A DNA stretch of 64,000 bases from Desulfocurvus vexinensis DSM 17965 (GCF_000519125.1 NZ_JAEX01000002.1:1-64000), one strand, 5' to 3'. Shown: positions 49,257-58,445, counted from the stretch's first letter. The notes: generated from the sequence alone by a model not told the origin. Numbers and translations are program-made.

Positions 49257-50888
49257 ATGGCGACGACCAAGAACGGGCTGGCGCCCACCGAGGTGAAGGA
49301 GGAACTGCTGCGCAAGTATCCTCCCAAGGTGGCCAGAAAGCGCGCCAAGCAGATCATGATCAACGAGGCCCAGCAGGCCGAGACCCCCGAGATCACCGCC
49401 AACGTGCGGACCATCCCGGGCATCATCACCATGCGCGGCTGCACCTACGCGGGCTGCAAGGGCGTCATCCTCGGGCCCACCCGCGACATCGTGAACATCA
49501 CCCACGGGCCCATCGGCTGCGGCTTCTACTCCTGGCTCACGCGCCGCAACCAGACCGACGCCTCGGCCCCCGGCGCCGAGAACTACATGACCTACTGCTT
49601 CTCCACCGACATGCAGGACCAGGACATCATCTTCGGCGGGGAAAAGAAGCTCGAAGCGGCCATCGAGGAGGCCTACGAGATCTTCCATCCCAAGGCCATC
49701 GCCATCTTCGCCACCTGCCCGGTGGGGCTCATCGGCGACGATATCCACGCCGTGGCCCGCAAGATGAAGGCCAAGTTCGGCGACTGCAACGTCTTCGCCT
49801 TCTCCTGCGAGGGCTACAAGGGCGTGTCCCAGTCCGCCGGGCACCACATCGCCAACAACCAGATCTTCCGCCACGTGGTGGGCGAGAACGACGCCGACAA
49901 GCCCGGGGAGTACCGCATCAACCTGCTGGGCGAGTACAACATCGGCGGCGACGGCTTCGAGATCGACCGCATCCTCAAGAAGTGCGGCATCACCAACAAC
50001 GCCACCTTCTCGGGCAACTCGACCTACGACCAGTTCGCCTCGGCCCACAAGGCCGACCTCAACGCCGTGATGTGCCACCGCTCCATCAACTACGTGGCCG
50101 ACATGCTGGAGACCAAGTACGGCATCCCGTGGATCAAGGTGAACTTCATCGGCGCCGCGTCCACGGCCAAGTCGCTGCGCAAGATCGCCCAGTACTTCGG
50201 CGACCGCTCGCTCATCGACCGCGTGGAAGAGGTCATCGCCGAGGAGATGCCCGCCGTGGAGGCCGTGGCCGCCGACGTGCGCACGCGCACCGAGGGCAAG
50301 ACGGCCATGCTCTTCGTGGGCGGCTCGCGCGCCCACCACTACCAGGACCTGTTCGCCGAAATGGGCATGCAGACCATCTCGGCGGGCTACGAGTTCGCCC
50401 ACCGCGACGACTACGAAGGCCGCCACGTCATCCCCGAGCTCAAGGTGGACGCCGACTCGCGCAACATCGAGGAGCTGGAAGTCGAGGCCGACCCCACGCG
50501 CTTCGCACCCCGCAAGAGCCCGGAAGAGCTGAAGAAGCTCGAAGAGGCCGGCTTCAAGTTCAAGCACTACGACGGCCTGGTCCCCGACATGGACAAGGGC
50601 ACCCTCGTGGTGGACGACCTGAACCAGTACGAGGCCGAGAAGCTCGTGGAACTGCTGCGCCCGGACATCTTCTGCGCGGGCATCAAGGAGAAGTTCTCCA
50701 TCCAGAAGCTGGGCATCCCCATGAAGCAGCTGCACAGCTACGACTCCGGCGGCCCCTATGCGGGGTTCCAGGGCGCGGTGAACTTCTACAAGGAAATCGA
50801 CCGCCTGGTGAACAGCAAGGTCTGGGGCTACATGAAGGCCCCCTGGCAGGAGCACCCCGAACTCTCCGCCGCCTACGTCTGGGAATAA
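49257..50888 (+). CDS. nifD: Nitrogenase molybdenum-iron protein alpha chain
   Basis: The 543-residue catalytic alpha subunit. P-cluster cysteines are Cys62 (RGCTYAGCKG), Cys88 (HGPIGCGFYSW) and Cys154 (FATCPVGLIGDD), in the same numbering as the Azotobacter protein. The cofactor is held by Cys273 in NAVMCHRSINYV (CHRS in place of the more usual CYRS) and His493 in QLHSYDSGGPYAGF. The substrate-side histidine lies in GVSQSAGHHIANN. It is about 50-60 residues longer than the Azotobacter type because of an insertion after RDDYEGRHVIPEL, as in Clostridium-type group II proteins. These residues indicate a true molybdenum nitrogenase. Confidence 0.96.
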   Translation: MATTKNGLAPTEVKEELLRKYPPKVARKRAKQIMINEAQQAETPEITANVRTIPGIITMRGCTYAGCKGVILGPTRDIVNITHGPIGCGFYSWLTRRNQTDASAPGAENYMTYCFSTDMQDQDIIFGGEKKLEAAIEEAYEIFHPKAIAIFATCPVGLIGDDIHAVARKMKAKFGDCNVFAFSCEGYKGVSQSAGHHIANNQIFRHVVGENDADKPGEYRINLLGEYNIGGDGFEIDRILKKCGITNNATFSGNSTYDQFASAHKADLNAVMCHRSINYVADMLETKYGIPWIKVNFIGAASTAKSLRKIAQYFGDRSLIDRVEEVIAEEMPAVEAVAADVRTRTEGKTAMLFVGGSRAHHYQDLFAEMGMQTISAGYEFAHRDDYEGRHVIPELKVDADSRNIEELEVEADPTRFAPRKSPEELKKLEEAGFKFKHYDGLVPDMDKGTLVVDDLNQYEAEKLVELLRPDIFCAGIKEKFSIQKLGIPMKQLHSYDSGGPYAGFQGAVNFYKEIDRLVNSKVWGYMKAPWQEHPELSAAYVWE

Positions 50889-50922
50889 CGGGCCCGGCCC
50901 ACTACCGCTCAAGGAAACCGAC

Positions 50923-52299
50923 ATGCTACTCAGACACACCCCCAAGGAAGTCGCCGAGCGCAAGGCCTTGACCATCAACCCGGCCAAGACCTGCCAGCCC
51001 ATCGGCGCCATGTACGCGGCGCTCGGCATCCACGGCTGCCTGCCGCACAGCCACGGCTCCCAGGGCTGCTGCGCCTACCACCGCAGCGCCCTGACCCGGC
51101 ACTACAAGGAGCCCGTCAGCGCGGCCACCAGCTCGTTCACCGAGGGCGCCTCGGTGTTCGGCGGGCAGGCCAATCTGCTGCAGGCCATCGAGAACATCTT
51201 CACCGTCTACGAGCCCGACGTCATCGCCGTGCACACCACCTGCCTGTCCGAGACCATCGGCGACGACCTGAAGCAGATCGCCGACAAGGCACAGAAGGAA
51301 GGCAAGATCCCGGCGGGCAAGCACGTCATCGGCGCCTCCACCCCGAGCTACGTGGGCTCCCACGTCACCGGCTTCTCGGCCATGGTCAAGAGCATGGTGG
51401 CGGCCTTCTCGGAAAAGACGGGCAAGAAGAACGGCAAGGTGAACATCATCCCCGGCTGGGTGGAGCCCGCCGACATGGAGGAGATCAAGCGCCTGGCCAC
51501 CCTGGTGGGCGTGGAACACATCCTGTTCCCCGATACCTCCGGCGTGCTCAACGGCCCGCTGTCGGGTGAGTACAAGATGTTCCCCGACGGCGGCACCACC
51601 GTGGCCGACCTCAAGGCCACCGGCGACGCCATGGGCACCCTGGCCCTGGGCGAACTGTGCTCGGGCGATGCCGCGCGCCTGCTCGACTCGCAGTGCAAGG
51701 TGCCCTGCAAGGTGCTGGACATGCCCTTCGGCCTGCGCGCCACCGACCGCTTCGTGGACGCCCTGCGCATCCTGGCGGGCGTTACCGTGCCCGACGAGGT
51801 CGCCCTGGAGCGCGGGCAGCTGGTGGACCTCATCTCCGACATGCACCAGTACTTCTACCACAAGAAGGTGGCCCTGGTGGGCGACCCCGACCAGCTCGTC
51901 AGCATGGTCGAGTTCCTGGTGACCCTGGACATGCTGCCCGTGCACGTCGTCACCGGCACCCCGGGCAAGGCCTTCGAGCGGCGCATCAAGGAACTGACCG
52001 CAGGCCTGCCCTGCGAGGTCAACGTGCGCGCCGGGGGCGATATGTTCCTGCTCCACCAGTGGATCAAGAACGAGCCCGTGGATCTGCTCATCGGCAACAC
52101 CTACTGCAAGTACATGGCCCGCGACGAGGACATCCCCTTCGTGCGTTGGGGCTTCCCGATCCTGGACCGCCAGGGCCACCAGTACTTCCCCACCGTGGGC
52201 TACAAGGGCGGCCTGCGCCTGCTGGAGAAGATCCTGGGCGTGCTGCTGGACCGCAAGGACCGCGACGATCCCGAACAGACCTTCGAGCTGGTGCTCTAG
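50923..52299 (+). CDS. nifK: Nitrogenase molybdenum-iron protein beta chain
   Basis: The 458-residue beta subunit, carrying the other half of the P-clusters. Cys24 (KTCQPIGAMYAALG), Cys49 (HGSQGCCAYH) and the cysteine in VHTTCLSETIGDD are the ligands. It lacks the N-terminal extension of about 50 residues of the Azotobacter protein, the counterpart of the insertion in NifD and typical of the group II type. It starts 34 bases after nifD and is followed by a strong stem-loop. Confidence 0.95.
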   Translation: MLLRHTPKEVAERKALTINPAKTCQPIGAMYAALGIHGCLPHSHGSQGCCAYHRSALTRHYKEPVSAATSSFTEGASVFGGQANLLQAIENIFTVYEPDVIAVHTTCLSETIGDDLKQIADKAQKEGKIPAGKHVIGASTPSYVGSHVTGFSAMVKSMVAAFSEKTGKKNGKVNIIPGWVEPADMEEIKRLATLVGVEHILFPDTSGVLNGPLSGEYKMFPDGGTTVADLKATGDAMGTLALGELCSGDAARLLDSQCKVPCKVLDMPFGLRATDRFVDALRILAGVTVPDEVALERGQLVDLISDMHQYFYHKKVALVGDPDQLVSMVEFLVTLDMLPVHVVTGTPGKAFERRIKELTAGLPCEVNVRAGGDMFLLHQWIKNEPVDLLIGNTYCKYMARDEDIPFVRWGFPILDRQGHQYFPTVGYKGGLRLLEKILGVLLDRKDRDDPEQTFELVL

Positions 52300-52307
52300 C
52301 ACCCCTT

Positions 52308-52332
52308 CCCGGGGAGGGGCGCCCTCCCCGGG
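52308..52332 (+). terminator. Stem-loop after nifK
   Basis: CCCGGGGAGGG (52308-52318) and CCCTCCCCGGG (52322-52332) form a perfect stem just past the nifK stop, with ATTTT a few bases on. It probably reduces transcription into the biosynthetic genes and raises the relative amount of NifHDK. Confidence 0.55.
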
Positions 52333-52360
52333 CAACATTTTGCCACCGCGAGAAGCAGCC

Positions 52361-53494
52361 ATGACCAGCCCGAGCCCCACGGCCCCGCATCCCTGCCTCG
52401 GCCCCCGGTCCGCCGGGGCCGTCCGGCTGCACCTGCCCGTGGCGGTGCGCGCCAGCGCGCGCAGCCGCTTCGCCCCTGCGGGCGAGGCCCCCGGGGCCCT
52501 GGCCCCGGAGCAGGCCATGGACCTGCTGGACGCGGCCCTGGCCGCCGGGGCCGAGCCGCAGGTCATCGCCATCACCGGGCCGGGCGATCCCCTGGCCGCC
52601 CCCGGCCCGACCCTGGAGGCCCTGCGCCTGGCCCGGGCCCGCTGCCCGCGCGCCGCCCTGTGCCTGACCACCCTGGGCCTGGGCGCCGGAGCCCTGGCCC
52701 CGGAGCTGGCCGCCCACGGCGTGGGCCTGGTCACGCTGCTGGTGGACGCCGTGAGCCCGGAGGCGGTGCAGGCGCTGTACGCCTGGATTCGCCCCGGGGT
52801 GCACACCGTGGCCCTGCCCGAGGCCGCCCGGGCCCTGGTGGAGGCCCAGGCCGGGGCCGTGTCGGCCCTGCGCGCGGCAGGCATCGCCGTGAAGATCAAC
52901 ACCACCGTGTACGCCGGGGTCAACGACGCGCAGGTGGAGCCCGTGGCCGCGACCATGGCTGCCCTGGGTGCCGGGGCCATGCAGCTCATGCCCTACGCGG
53001 GGGCGGACGACGACTGGGCGGCCCTGCGCCCCGGCCCCGCGCTCATGGCCCGGCTGCGCACCCTGGCCGCGCGGCATCTGCCGCTGCTGGACGGGAAGGC
53101 CCGCTGCGGCGCCCCGGCCCCGGACGCTCCGGCCCCGGCCCCCGGCCCCGGGCCCGGGCGGCCCAACGTGGCCGTGTGCAGCCTGGGCGGCGTGGCCGTG
53201 GACCAGCACCTGGGCCAGGCGGCGCGCTTTTTGATCTACGGCCCCGAGGGCGGGCTCACGGCGCTGCGCGGGGTCCGTCCGGCCCCGGCGCCCGGCGGCG
53301 GCGACGCCCGCTGGGAGGCCGTGGCCGAGCTGCTGGACGACTGTTTCGCCCTGCTGGCCTCTGGCGCGGGCGAGAAGCCGCGCGCCATCCTTGCCCGGCG
53401 CGGGTTGCGCGTGCTGGCCTGCGAGGGCGGCGTCGAGGGCGCGGTGGACGCGCTGCTGGGCGGCGCAAACAAGGGCAAGCGGCGCTGCTGCTAG
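52361..53494 (+). CDS. NifB-like protein lacking the radical-SAM cysteines
   Basis: A 377-residue homologue of NifB inside the nif operon. Alignable parts include HLPVAVRA (NifB: HLPVAPRC), ITGPGDPLAAPGPTLEAL, AGIAVKINTTVYAGVND and, after about residue 265, a NifX-like domain (NVAVCSLGGVAVDQHLGQAARF). Where NifB has RCNVLCNFC, this protein has RASARSRFA, so the three [4Fe-4S] cysteines are Ala31, Ser35 and Ala38. The extra NifB cysteines before and after are missing too. Other frames do not restore them. It cannot do radical-SAM chemistry in the usual way and may be a cluster-binding scaffold or partner of the real NifB (57147-58445). The ATG at 52361 has a weak ribosome site; TTG 52340 is an alternative. 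Confidence 0.85.
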   Translation: MTSPSPTAPHPCLGPRSAGAVRLHLPVAVRASARSRFAPAGEAPGALAPEQAMDLLDAALAAGAEPQVIAITGPGDPLAAPGPTLEALRLARARCPRAALCLTTLGLGAGALAPELAAHGVGLVTLLVDAVSPEAVQALYAWIRPGVHTVALPEAARALVEAQAGAVSALRAAGIAVKINTTVYAGVNDAQVEPVAATMAALGAGAMQLMPYAGADDDWAALRPGPALMARLRTLAARHLPLLDGKARCGAPAPDAPAPAPGPGPGRPNVAVCSLGGVAVDQHLGQAARFLIYGPEGGLTALRGVRPAPAPGGGDARWEAVAELLDDCFALLASGAGEKPRAILARRGLRVLACEGGVEGAVDALLGGANKGKRRCC

Positions 53495-53543
53495 CCCCGC
53501 GAGACGATTCACACCCCACACCCGATACAAAGGAGAACTCCCC

Positions 53544-53846
53544 ATGGCCCTTCCCGAGCGCATCATCCTCGTCTGCCAGAGCTTCCGTTCCGGGGGCGAC
53601 CCCAAGGGCATCTGCCACAAGCAGACCGAGGGCTTTTTGCAATATCTCGAAGAGGAAATCCTGGACCGCGGTCTGGACGTGCAGATCGCCGCCACCGGCT
53701 GCCTCAAGCAGTGCGAGGCCGGGCCGGTGATGGTCGTGCAGCCGGACAACTGGTGGTTCAAGGGTGTGGCCAGCGAGGCGGCCATCGACGCCATCCTGGA
53801 CGGCATCGAGGCGGGCGAGCCCGCCGCCGAGTACCTCATCGCCTAG
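53544..53846 (+). CDS. Thioredoxin-like [2Fe-2S] ferredoxin
   Basis: A 100-residue ferredoxin of the thioredoxin-like type known from Clostridium pasteurianum and Azotobacter. Cluster ligands are Cys11 and Cys24 (VCQSFRSGGDPKGIC) and Cys53 and Cys57 (GCLKQCEAGP). The end PDNWWFKGVASEAAIDAILDGI is typical. It is preceded by AAAGGAGA and lies between the NifB-like gene and the GNAT gene. It may deliver electrons to nitrogenase or to cofactor assembly, as such ferredoxins are found in nif clusters, but this is inferred. Confidence 0.9.
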   Translation: MALPERIILVCQSFRSGGDPKGICHKQTEGFLQYLEEEILDRGLDVQIAATGCLKQCEAGPVMVVQPDNWWFKGVASEAAIDAILDGIEAGEPAAEYLIA

Positions 53847-53858
53847 CAGGAGCCGCCC

Positions 53859-54329
53859 ATGCCCATCGCCCCCGTGACCATCCGCCCCGCCGACGCCGCC
53901 GACCTGCCCGCCATGGTCGGCCTGCTGGGCGAGTTGTTCGCCCTGGAGGCGGACTTCCAGCCCGACCCGGCGGCCCAGGCCCGGGGCCTGGCCCTGCTGC
54001 TGGGGGACCCGCGCGCCCGCCTGCTGGTGGCCGAGGCCGGGGGCCAGGGGGTGGTGGGCATGTGCAGCGGCCAGATGCTGGTGTCCACCGCCGAGGGCGG
54101 CCCGGCGGCGGTGGTGGAGGACGTGGTCGTCCTGCCCGGCTGGCGCGGGCGCGGCGTGGGCCGGGCCCTGCTGGACGCCGTGGCGGCCTGGGCCGCCGGG
54201 CGCGGGGCCGTGCGCCTGCAACTGCTGGCCGACCGCCACAACGCCCCGGCCCTGGCCTTCTATGCGCGGACCGGATTCGCAAGCACCCAACTCGTCTGCC
54301 TGCGCAGACGCGAGACCCCAGGAGCCTGA
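53859..54329 (+). CDS. GNAT-family N-acetyltransferase
   Basis: A 156-residue acetyltransferase of the GNAT fold. It starts VTIRPADAADLPAMVGLLGELF, and the acetyl-CoA loop is VVVLPGWRGRGVGRALLDAV (motif A, R/QxxGxG/A). LQLLADRHNAPALAFYARTGFAST is motif B. The gene is 12 bases after the ferredoxin and stops 1 base before nifE, so it is certainly in the nif operon. GNAT genes are found in some Desulfovibrio and clostridial nif clusters, but a substrate is not known. Confidence 0.88.
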   Translation: MPIAPVTIRPADAADLPAMVGLLGELFALEADFQPDPAAQARGLALLLGDPRARLLVAEAGGQGVVGMCSGQMLVSTAEGGPAAVVEDVVVLPGWRGRGVGRALLDAVAAWAAGRGAVRLQLLADRHNAPALAFYARTGFASTQLVCLRRRETPGA

Positions 54330-54330
54330 C

Positions 54331-55776
54331 ATGAGCACGGGCCTACTCAAGGAACGCAAGGACCAGGTCCACACCGTGGGCGAAAGCCCCTTCGACATCG
54401 CCTGCAACCGCGAGAGCCTGGCCGGGGCGGTGAGCCAGCGGGCCTGCGTGTTCTGCGGCTCGCGCGTGGTGCTCTATCCCATCGCCGACGCGCTGCATCT
54501 GGTCCACGGGCCCATCGGCTGCGCGGCCTACACTTGGGACATCCGTGGCGCCCTGTCCTCGGGCCCGGAGCTGCACCGCCTGTCATTCTCCACGGACCTT
54601 CAGGAGCGCGACGTGATCTTCGGCGGCGAGCCCAAGCTCACGGCGGCGCTGACCGAACTCATCGACCGCCACCGGCCCAAGGCCGCCTTTGTCTACTCCA
54701 CCTGCATCGTGGGCATCATCGGCGACGACCTCCAGGCCGTGTGCCGCAAGGTGGAGCAGGACAAGGGCATCCCGGTGATCCCGGTCATGTCCGAGGGCTT
54801 CAAGGGCAACAAGCGCGAGGGCTACGAGGCGGCCTGCAAGGCCATGATGCGCCTGGTGGGCACCGCCGACGTGTCCGGCGTGGCCCCGGTGTCCGTGAAC
54901 CTGTTCGGCGATTTCAACCTGGCCGGGGAGATCTGGATCATCCGCGACTACCTGGCGCGCATGGGCGTGGAGGTGGTGGCCAACGTCACCGGCGACGGGC
55001 GCGTGGCCGACCTGCGCCGGGCCCACGGCGCGGCCCTGAATCTCGTGCAGTGCTCCGGCGCCACCATGGACCTGGCGCGGATGATCAAGGAGCGCCACGG
55101 CAAGCCCTTCATCCGCGTCTCCTGGCTGGGTATCGAGGACATGGCCGACTCGCTCTACGCCGTGGCCGAGCATTTCAAGGACGTGGACCCGCAGATCGTG
55201 GCCCGCACCAAGGCCCTGGTGCGCGAGGAACTGGAAGTGCTCTTCCCGCAGCTCCGGGAGCTGCGCCGCGACCTGGAGGGCCGGCGCGCCGCCGTGTACG
55301 TGGGCGGCGCCTTCAAGGCCTTCTCGCTCATCAAGGCCTTCCGCCACCTGGGCATGCAGGTGGTGGTGGTCGGCTCGCAGACTGGCACCCGCGAGGACTA
55401 CGAGGAGCTGGCCGCCATCACCGACCCCGGCACGATCATCGTGGACGACGCCAACCCCCTGGAACTGTCCCAGTTCATCAAGGAGAAGGACGTGGACGTG
55501 TTCGTGGGCGGGGTCAAGGAGCGGCCCATTGCCTTCAAGCTCGGGGTGGGCTTTTGCGACCACAACCACGAGCGCAAGGAGGCCCTGGAAGGCTTCGTGG
55601 GCATGCTCAACTTTGCGCGCGAGGTCCACGCCTCGGTGATGAGCCCGGTGTGGAATTTCGTGCCCAGGCGACGCGGCGGGCCGGGGGCGCAACCCACCCG
55701 GCAACTGACGATGCCCACACCCCCGTCTTCGGACGACACCCCGGCCCGCCGCCCCGCGCCGCAAGGAGAGCTGTGA
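54331..55776 (+). CDS. nifE: Nitrogenase cofactor scaffold protein NifE
   Basis: A 481-residue paralogue of NifD that, with NifN, matures the iron-molybdenum cofactor from the NifB product. It has SQRACVFCGSRVVLYPIADALHLVHGPIGCAAY, STDLQERDVIFGGEPKL, STCIVGIIGDD and the cofactor region NLVQCSGATMDLARMI. The C-terminal tail after about 455 (RRRGGPGAQPTRQ) is low-complexity and longer than usual. The ATG at 54331 has AGGAG before it; an upstream frame start is not family-like. It overlaps nifN by one base. Confidence 0.95.
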   Translation: MSTGLLKERKDQVHTVGESPFDIACNRESLAGAVSQRACVFCGSRVVLYPIADALHLVHGPIGCAAYTWDIRGALSSGPELHRLSFSTDLQERDVIFGGEPKLTAALTELIDRHRPKAAFVYSTCIVGIIGDDLQAVCRKVEQDKGIPVIPVMSEGFKGNKREGYEAACKAMMRLVGTADVSGVAPVSVNLFGDFNLAGEIWIIRDYLARMGVEVVANVTGDGRVADLRRAHGAALNLVQCSGATMDLARMIKERHGKPFIRVSWLGIEDMADSLYAVAEHFKDVDPQIVARTKALVREELEVLFPQLRELRRDLEGRRAAVYVGGAFKAFSLIKAFRHLGMQVVVVGSQTGTREDYEELAAITDPGTIIVDDANPLELSQFIKEKDVDVFVGGVKERPIAFKLGVGFCDHNHERKEALEGFVGMLNFAREVHASVMSPVWNFVPRRRGGPGAQPTRQLTMPTPPSSDDTPARRPAPQGEL

Positions 55777-57134
55777 TGAAGGATTCGCCCTACGTCTCCA
55801 CCACCAATGCCTGCAAGCTGTGCACGCCCCTGGGCGCGGCCCTGGCCTTCAAGGGCGTGGCGGGCTGCGTGCCCTTCCTGCACGGCTCCCAGGGCTGCGC
55901 GACCTACATGCGCCGCTATGTCATCTCCCATTTCCGCGAGCCGGTGGACATCGCCTCCTCGGCCCTGGGCGAGAAGAACGCCGTGTACGGCGGAGGCCCG
56001 AACCTCAAGAAGGGCCTGCTCAACGTCATGCGCAAATACGAGCCCCGGGTCATCGGCGTGGCCAGCACCTGCCTGACCGAAACCATCGGCGACGACGTGC
56101 CCATGATCCTCAAGGAGTTCCGCGCCGAGTTCGCCGACCTGGACCTGCCCGAGGTGGTCCATGTGGCCACGCCCAGCTATGCGGGCACACATATGGAGGG
56201 CTTCCACGGCGCCGTGCGCGCCCTGGCCGAGCAGTTGGCCGAGGAGGGCGCCCCGGCCTCGCGCACGGTCAACGTCATGCCCGGGTTCGTCTCGGCGGCG
56301 GACCTGCGCCAGCTGCGCGAGATGGTGCGCGGCTTCGGGGCCGAGCCCGTGCTCTTGCCCGACTACGCCGACACCTTGGACGGCCCGGCCCAGGAGGACT
56401 ACCAGACCATCCCTGCGGGCGGTACGCCCCTTGAGGCCGTGCGGGCCATGGGCGGCGCCCTGGGCAGCATCGAGTGCGGGCGCGTGCTGGCCGGGGCCAA
56501 GGCCACGGCGGGCACCGTCCTGGCCCAGCGCTTCGGCGTGCCCCTGGCGCGCGTGGGCCTGCCCATCGGCCTGCGCGAGACCGACACCTTCGTCGCCGCC
56601 CTGGAAACCGCCACGGGCAGCCCCATGCCCCGGGAGCTGGAGCTGGAGCGCGGACGGCTGGTGGACGCCTATGTGGACGGCCACAAGTACGTGTTCGGCA
56701 AGCGGGCCGTGGTCTACGGCGAGGAGGACCTTGTGGTCGGCCTGACGGCGCTTTTGGCCGAGATCGGCGTGCGCCCGGTGCTGTGCGCCACGGGCGCGCG
56801 CGGCGAGGGCTTTGGCCGGGCCATCGCCGAGGTCTGCCAGGGGCTGATGCCCGAGCTGCCCCAGGTGCGCACGGGCGCGGATTTCTGGGAGATCGAGGAG
56901 CAGGCCCGGGCCCTGGCGCCGGATCTGCTGGTGGGCCACTCCAAGGGCTACCGCGCCGCGGGCCGCCTGGACGCGCCCCTGGTGCGCGTGGGCTTCCCCA
57001 TCCACGACCGCTTCGGCGGCCAGCGCCTGCACCACGTCGGCTACCGGGGCGCCCAGGAGCTTTTCGACCGCATCGTCAACACCGTCATCGAACGCAAGCA
57101 GACCGGCTCCGACATCGGATACGGATACATCTAG
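55776..57134 (+). CDS. nifN: Nitrogenase cofactor scaffold protein NifN
   Basis: A 452-residue NifK paralogue, partner of NifE. It starts TTNACKLCTPLGAALAFKGVAGCVPFLHGSQGCATYMRRYVISHFREPVDIASSAL, the usual NifN beginning, then STCLTETIGDDVPMIL and TPSYAGTHMEGFHGAVRAL. The ATG at 55776 shares a base with the nifE stop and has AAGGAG upstream. A longer frame on the same strand is only read-through. Confidence 0.95.
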   Translation: MKDSPYVSTTNACKLCTPLGAALAFKGVAGCVPFLHGSQGCATYMRRYVISHFREPVDIASSALGEKNAVYGGGPNLKKGLLNVMRKYEPRVIGVASTCLTETIGDDVPMILKEFRAEFADLDLPEVVHVATPSYAGTHMEGFHGAVRALAEQLAEEGAPASRTVNVMPGFVSAADLRQLREMVRGFGAEPVLLPDYADTLDGPAQEDYQTIPAGGTPLEAVRAMGGALGSIECGRVLAGAKATAGTVLAQRFGVPLARVGLPIGLRETDTFVAALETATGSPMPRELELERGRLVDAYVDGHKYVFGKRAVVYGEEDLVVGLTALLAEIGVRPVLCATGARGEGFGRAIAEVCQGLMPELPQVRTGADFWEIEEQARALAPDLLVGHSKGYRAAGRLDAPLVRVGFPIHDRFGGQRLHHVGYRGAQELFDRIVNTVIERKQTGSDIGYGYI

Positions 57135-57146
57135 GAGAGCCCAGCC

Positions 57147-58445
57147 ATGACCGAGCTGAACCTCGCGCCCCGCCCCGCGCGCAACACCGTGATGCACCCC
57201 TGCTTCAACAAGGACGTGAAGGGCGAGTGCGGGCGCGTGCACCTGCCGGTGGCCCCGCGCTGCAACGTGCTGTGCAACTTCTGCAACCGCAAGTTCGACT
57301 GCGTGAACGAGTCGCGCCCGGGCGTGACCTCCGCCGTGCTCGCCCCGGCCCAGGCCGCGCGCTACATGGAGCAGGTGCTGGACAAGGAGCCGCGTATCAC
57401 CGTGGCGGGCATCGCCGGGCCCGGCGACCCCTTTGCCAACGCCGTGGAAACCCTGGAGACCATGCGCCTGATCCGCGAGCGCTTCCCGCACCTGCTGTTT
57501 TGCGTGTCCACCAACGGGCTGGCCCTGCCGCCGTACCTGGACGCCGTGGCCGGGCTGGGCGTGACGCATATGACCGTGACCGTCAATGCCGTGGCCCCGG
57601 CCATCGCCGGGGCGGTCTACAAGTGGGTGCGCGACGGCAAGGTCGTCTACCGGGGGCTGGAGGCGGGGCGGCTGATCCTGGCGCGCCAGATGGAGTCCGT
57701 GCGCGGGCTCAAGGCGCGCGGCATCACCGTCAAGGTCAACACCATCGTGCTGCCCGGGATCAACGACCACCATGTGGTGGAGATCGCGCGGGCCATGGCC
57801 GCCGAGGGCGTGGACCTGCACAACCTCATCCCCCTGCACCCCAATGCGGGCACGGCCTTCGGCCACCTGCCCGAGCCCACCGCCGCCGAGATCGGCACCC
57901 TGCGCAAGGCCGCCGGGGAGCACCTGGCCCAGATGACCCATTGCCGCCGCTGCCGCGCCGACGCCGTGGGCCTGCTGGACGACGACCGCTCGGGCGAGAT
58001 GGCGGGCTGCCTGTCGGCCTGCTCGCGCCTGGAGCTGCCCGTGGCCGAGGCCCGGCCCTTCGTGGCCGTGGCCACCCGCGAGGGCATGCTGGTCAACCAG
58101 CACCTGGGCGAGGCCCGGGAGTTCCAGATCTGGGGCCTGCGCGGCGGCGCGCCTGTGCTCATGGAGGTGCGCCAGGCGCCGCCTGCGGGCTGCGGCCCCA
58201 AGCGCTGGGAGGCCCTGGCCGCCACCCTGCGCGACTGCCGCGCCGTGCTGTGCGCCGCCGCCGGGCCCACGCCCACCCAGCTCCTGGGCGAATACGGCCT
58301 GGAGGTGGAGGTCTGCTCCGGGTTCATCGCCGACGTGCTGGCCGCGGCCCTGGGCGGCGGCGACCTGGCGCCCTTCAAGGCCCGCCGGGCCGGGGTCGGC
58401 GGCGGCTGCTGCCGGGGCGGCGGCAGCGGCGAGGGCTGCGGCTGA
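57147..58445 (+). CDS. nifB: Nitrogenase cofactor biosynthesis radical-SAM protein NifB
   Basis: A 432-residue NifB that builds the [8Fe-9S-C] NifB-cofactor. Cys39, Cys43 and Cys46 in RCNVLCNFCNRKFDC are the radical-SAM ligands, and Cys19, Cys28 and Cys52 the neighbouring cluster ligands. IAGPGDPFANAVETLETM and TVKVNTIVLPGINDHHVVEIARAM are usual NifB segments, as is HCRRCRADAVG. A NifX-like domain begins near residue 300 (FVAVATREGMLVNQHLGEAREFQIW), followed by a Gly/Cys-rich tail (GGCCRGGGSGEGCG). This is the complete counterpart of the cysteine-free homologue at 52361. Confidence 0.96.
   Translation: MTELNLAPRPARNTVMHPCFNKDVKGECGRVHLPVAPRCNVLCNFCNRKFDCVNESRPGVTSAVLAPAQAARYMEQVLDKEPRITVAGIAGPGDPFANAVETLETMRLIRERFPHLLFCVSTNGLALPPYLDAVAGLGVTHMTVTVNAVAPAIAGAVYKWVRDGKVVYRGLEAGRLILARQMESVRGLKARGITVKVNTIVLPGINDHHVVEIARAMAAEGVDLHNLIPLHPNAGTAFGHLPEPTAAEIGTLRKAAGEHLAQMTHCRRCRADAVGLLDDDRSGEMAGCLSACSRLELPVAEARPFVAVATREGMLVNQHLGEAREFQIWGLRGGAPVLMEVRQAPPAGCGPKRWEALAATLRDCRAVLCAAAGPTPTQLLGEYGLEVEVCSGFIADVLAAALGGGDLAPFKARRAGVGGGCCRGGGSGEGCG

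Noticed and set aside
52361-53494. Possibility that the cysteine-free NifB arises from a frameshift
   Set aside because: I read the other two frames around the HLPVA region; neither gives a CxxxCxxC motif, and homology continues on both sides in the same frame.
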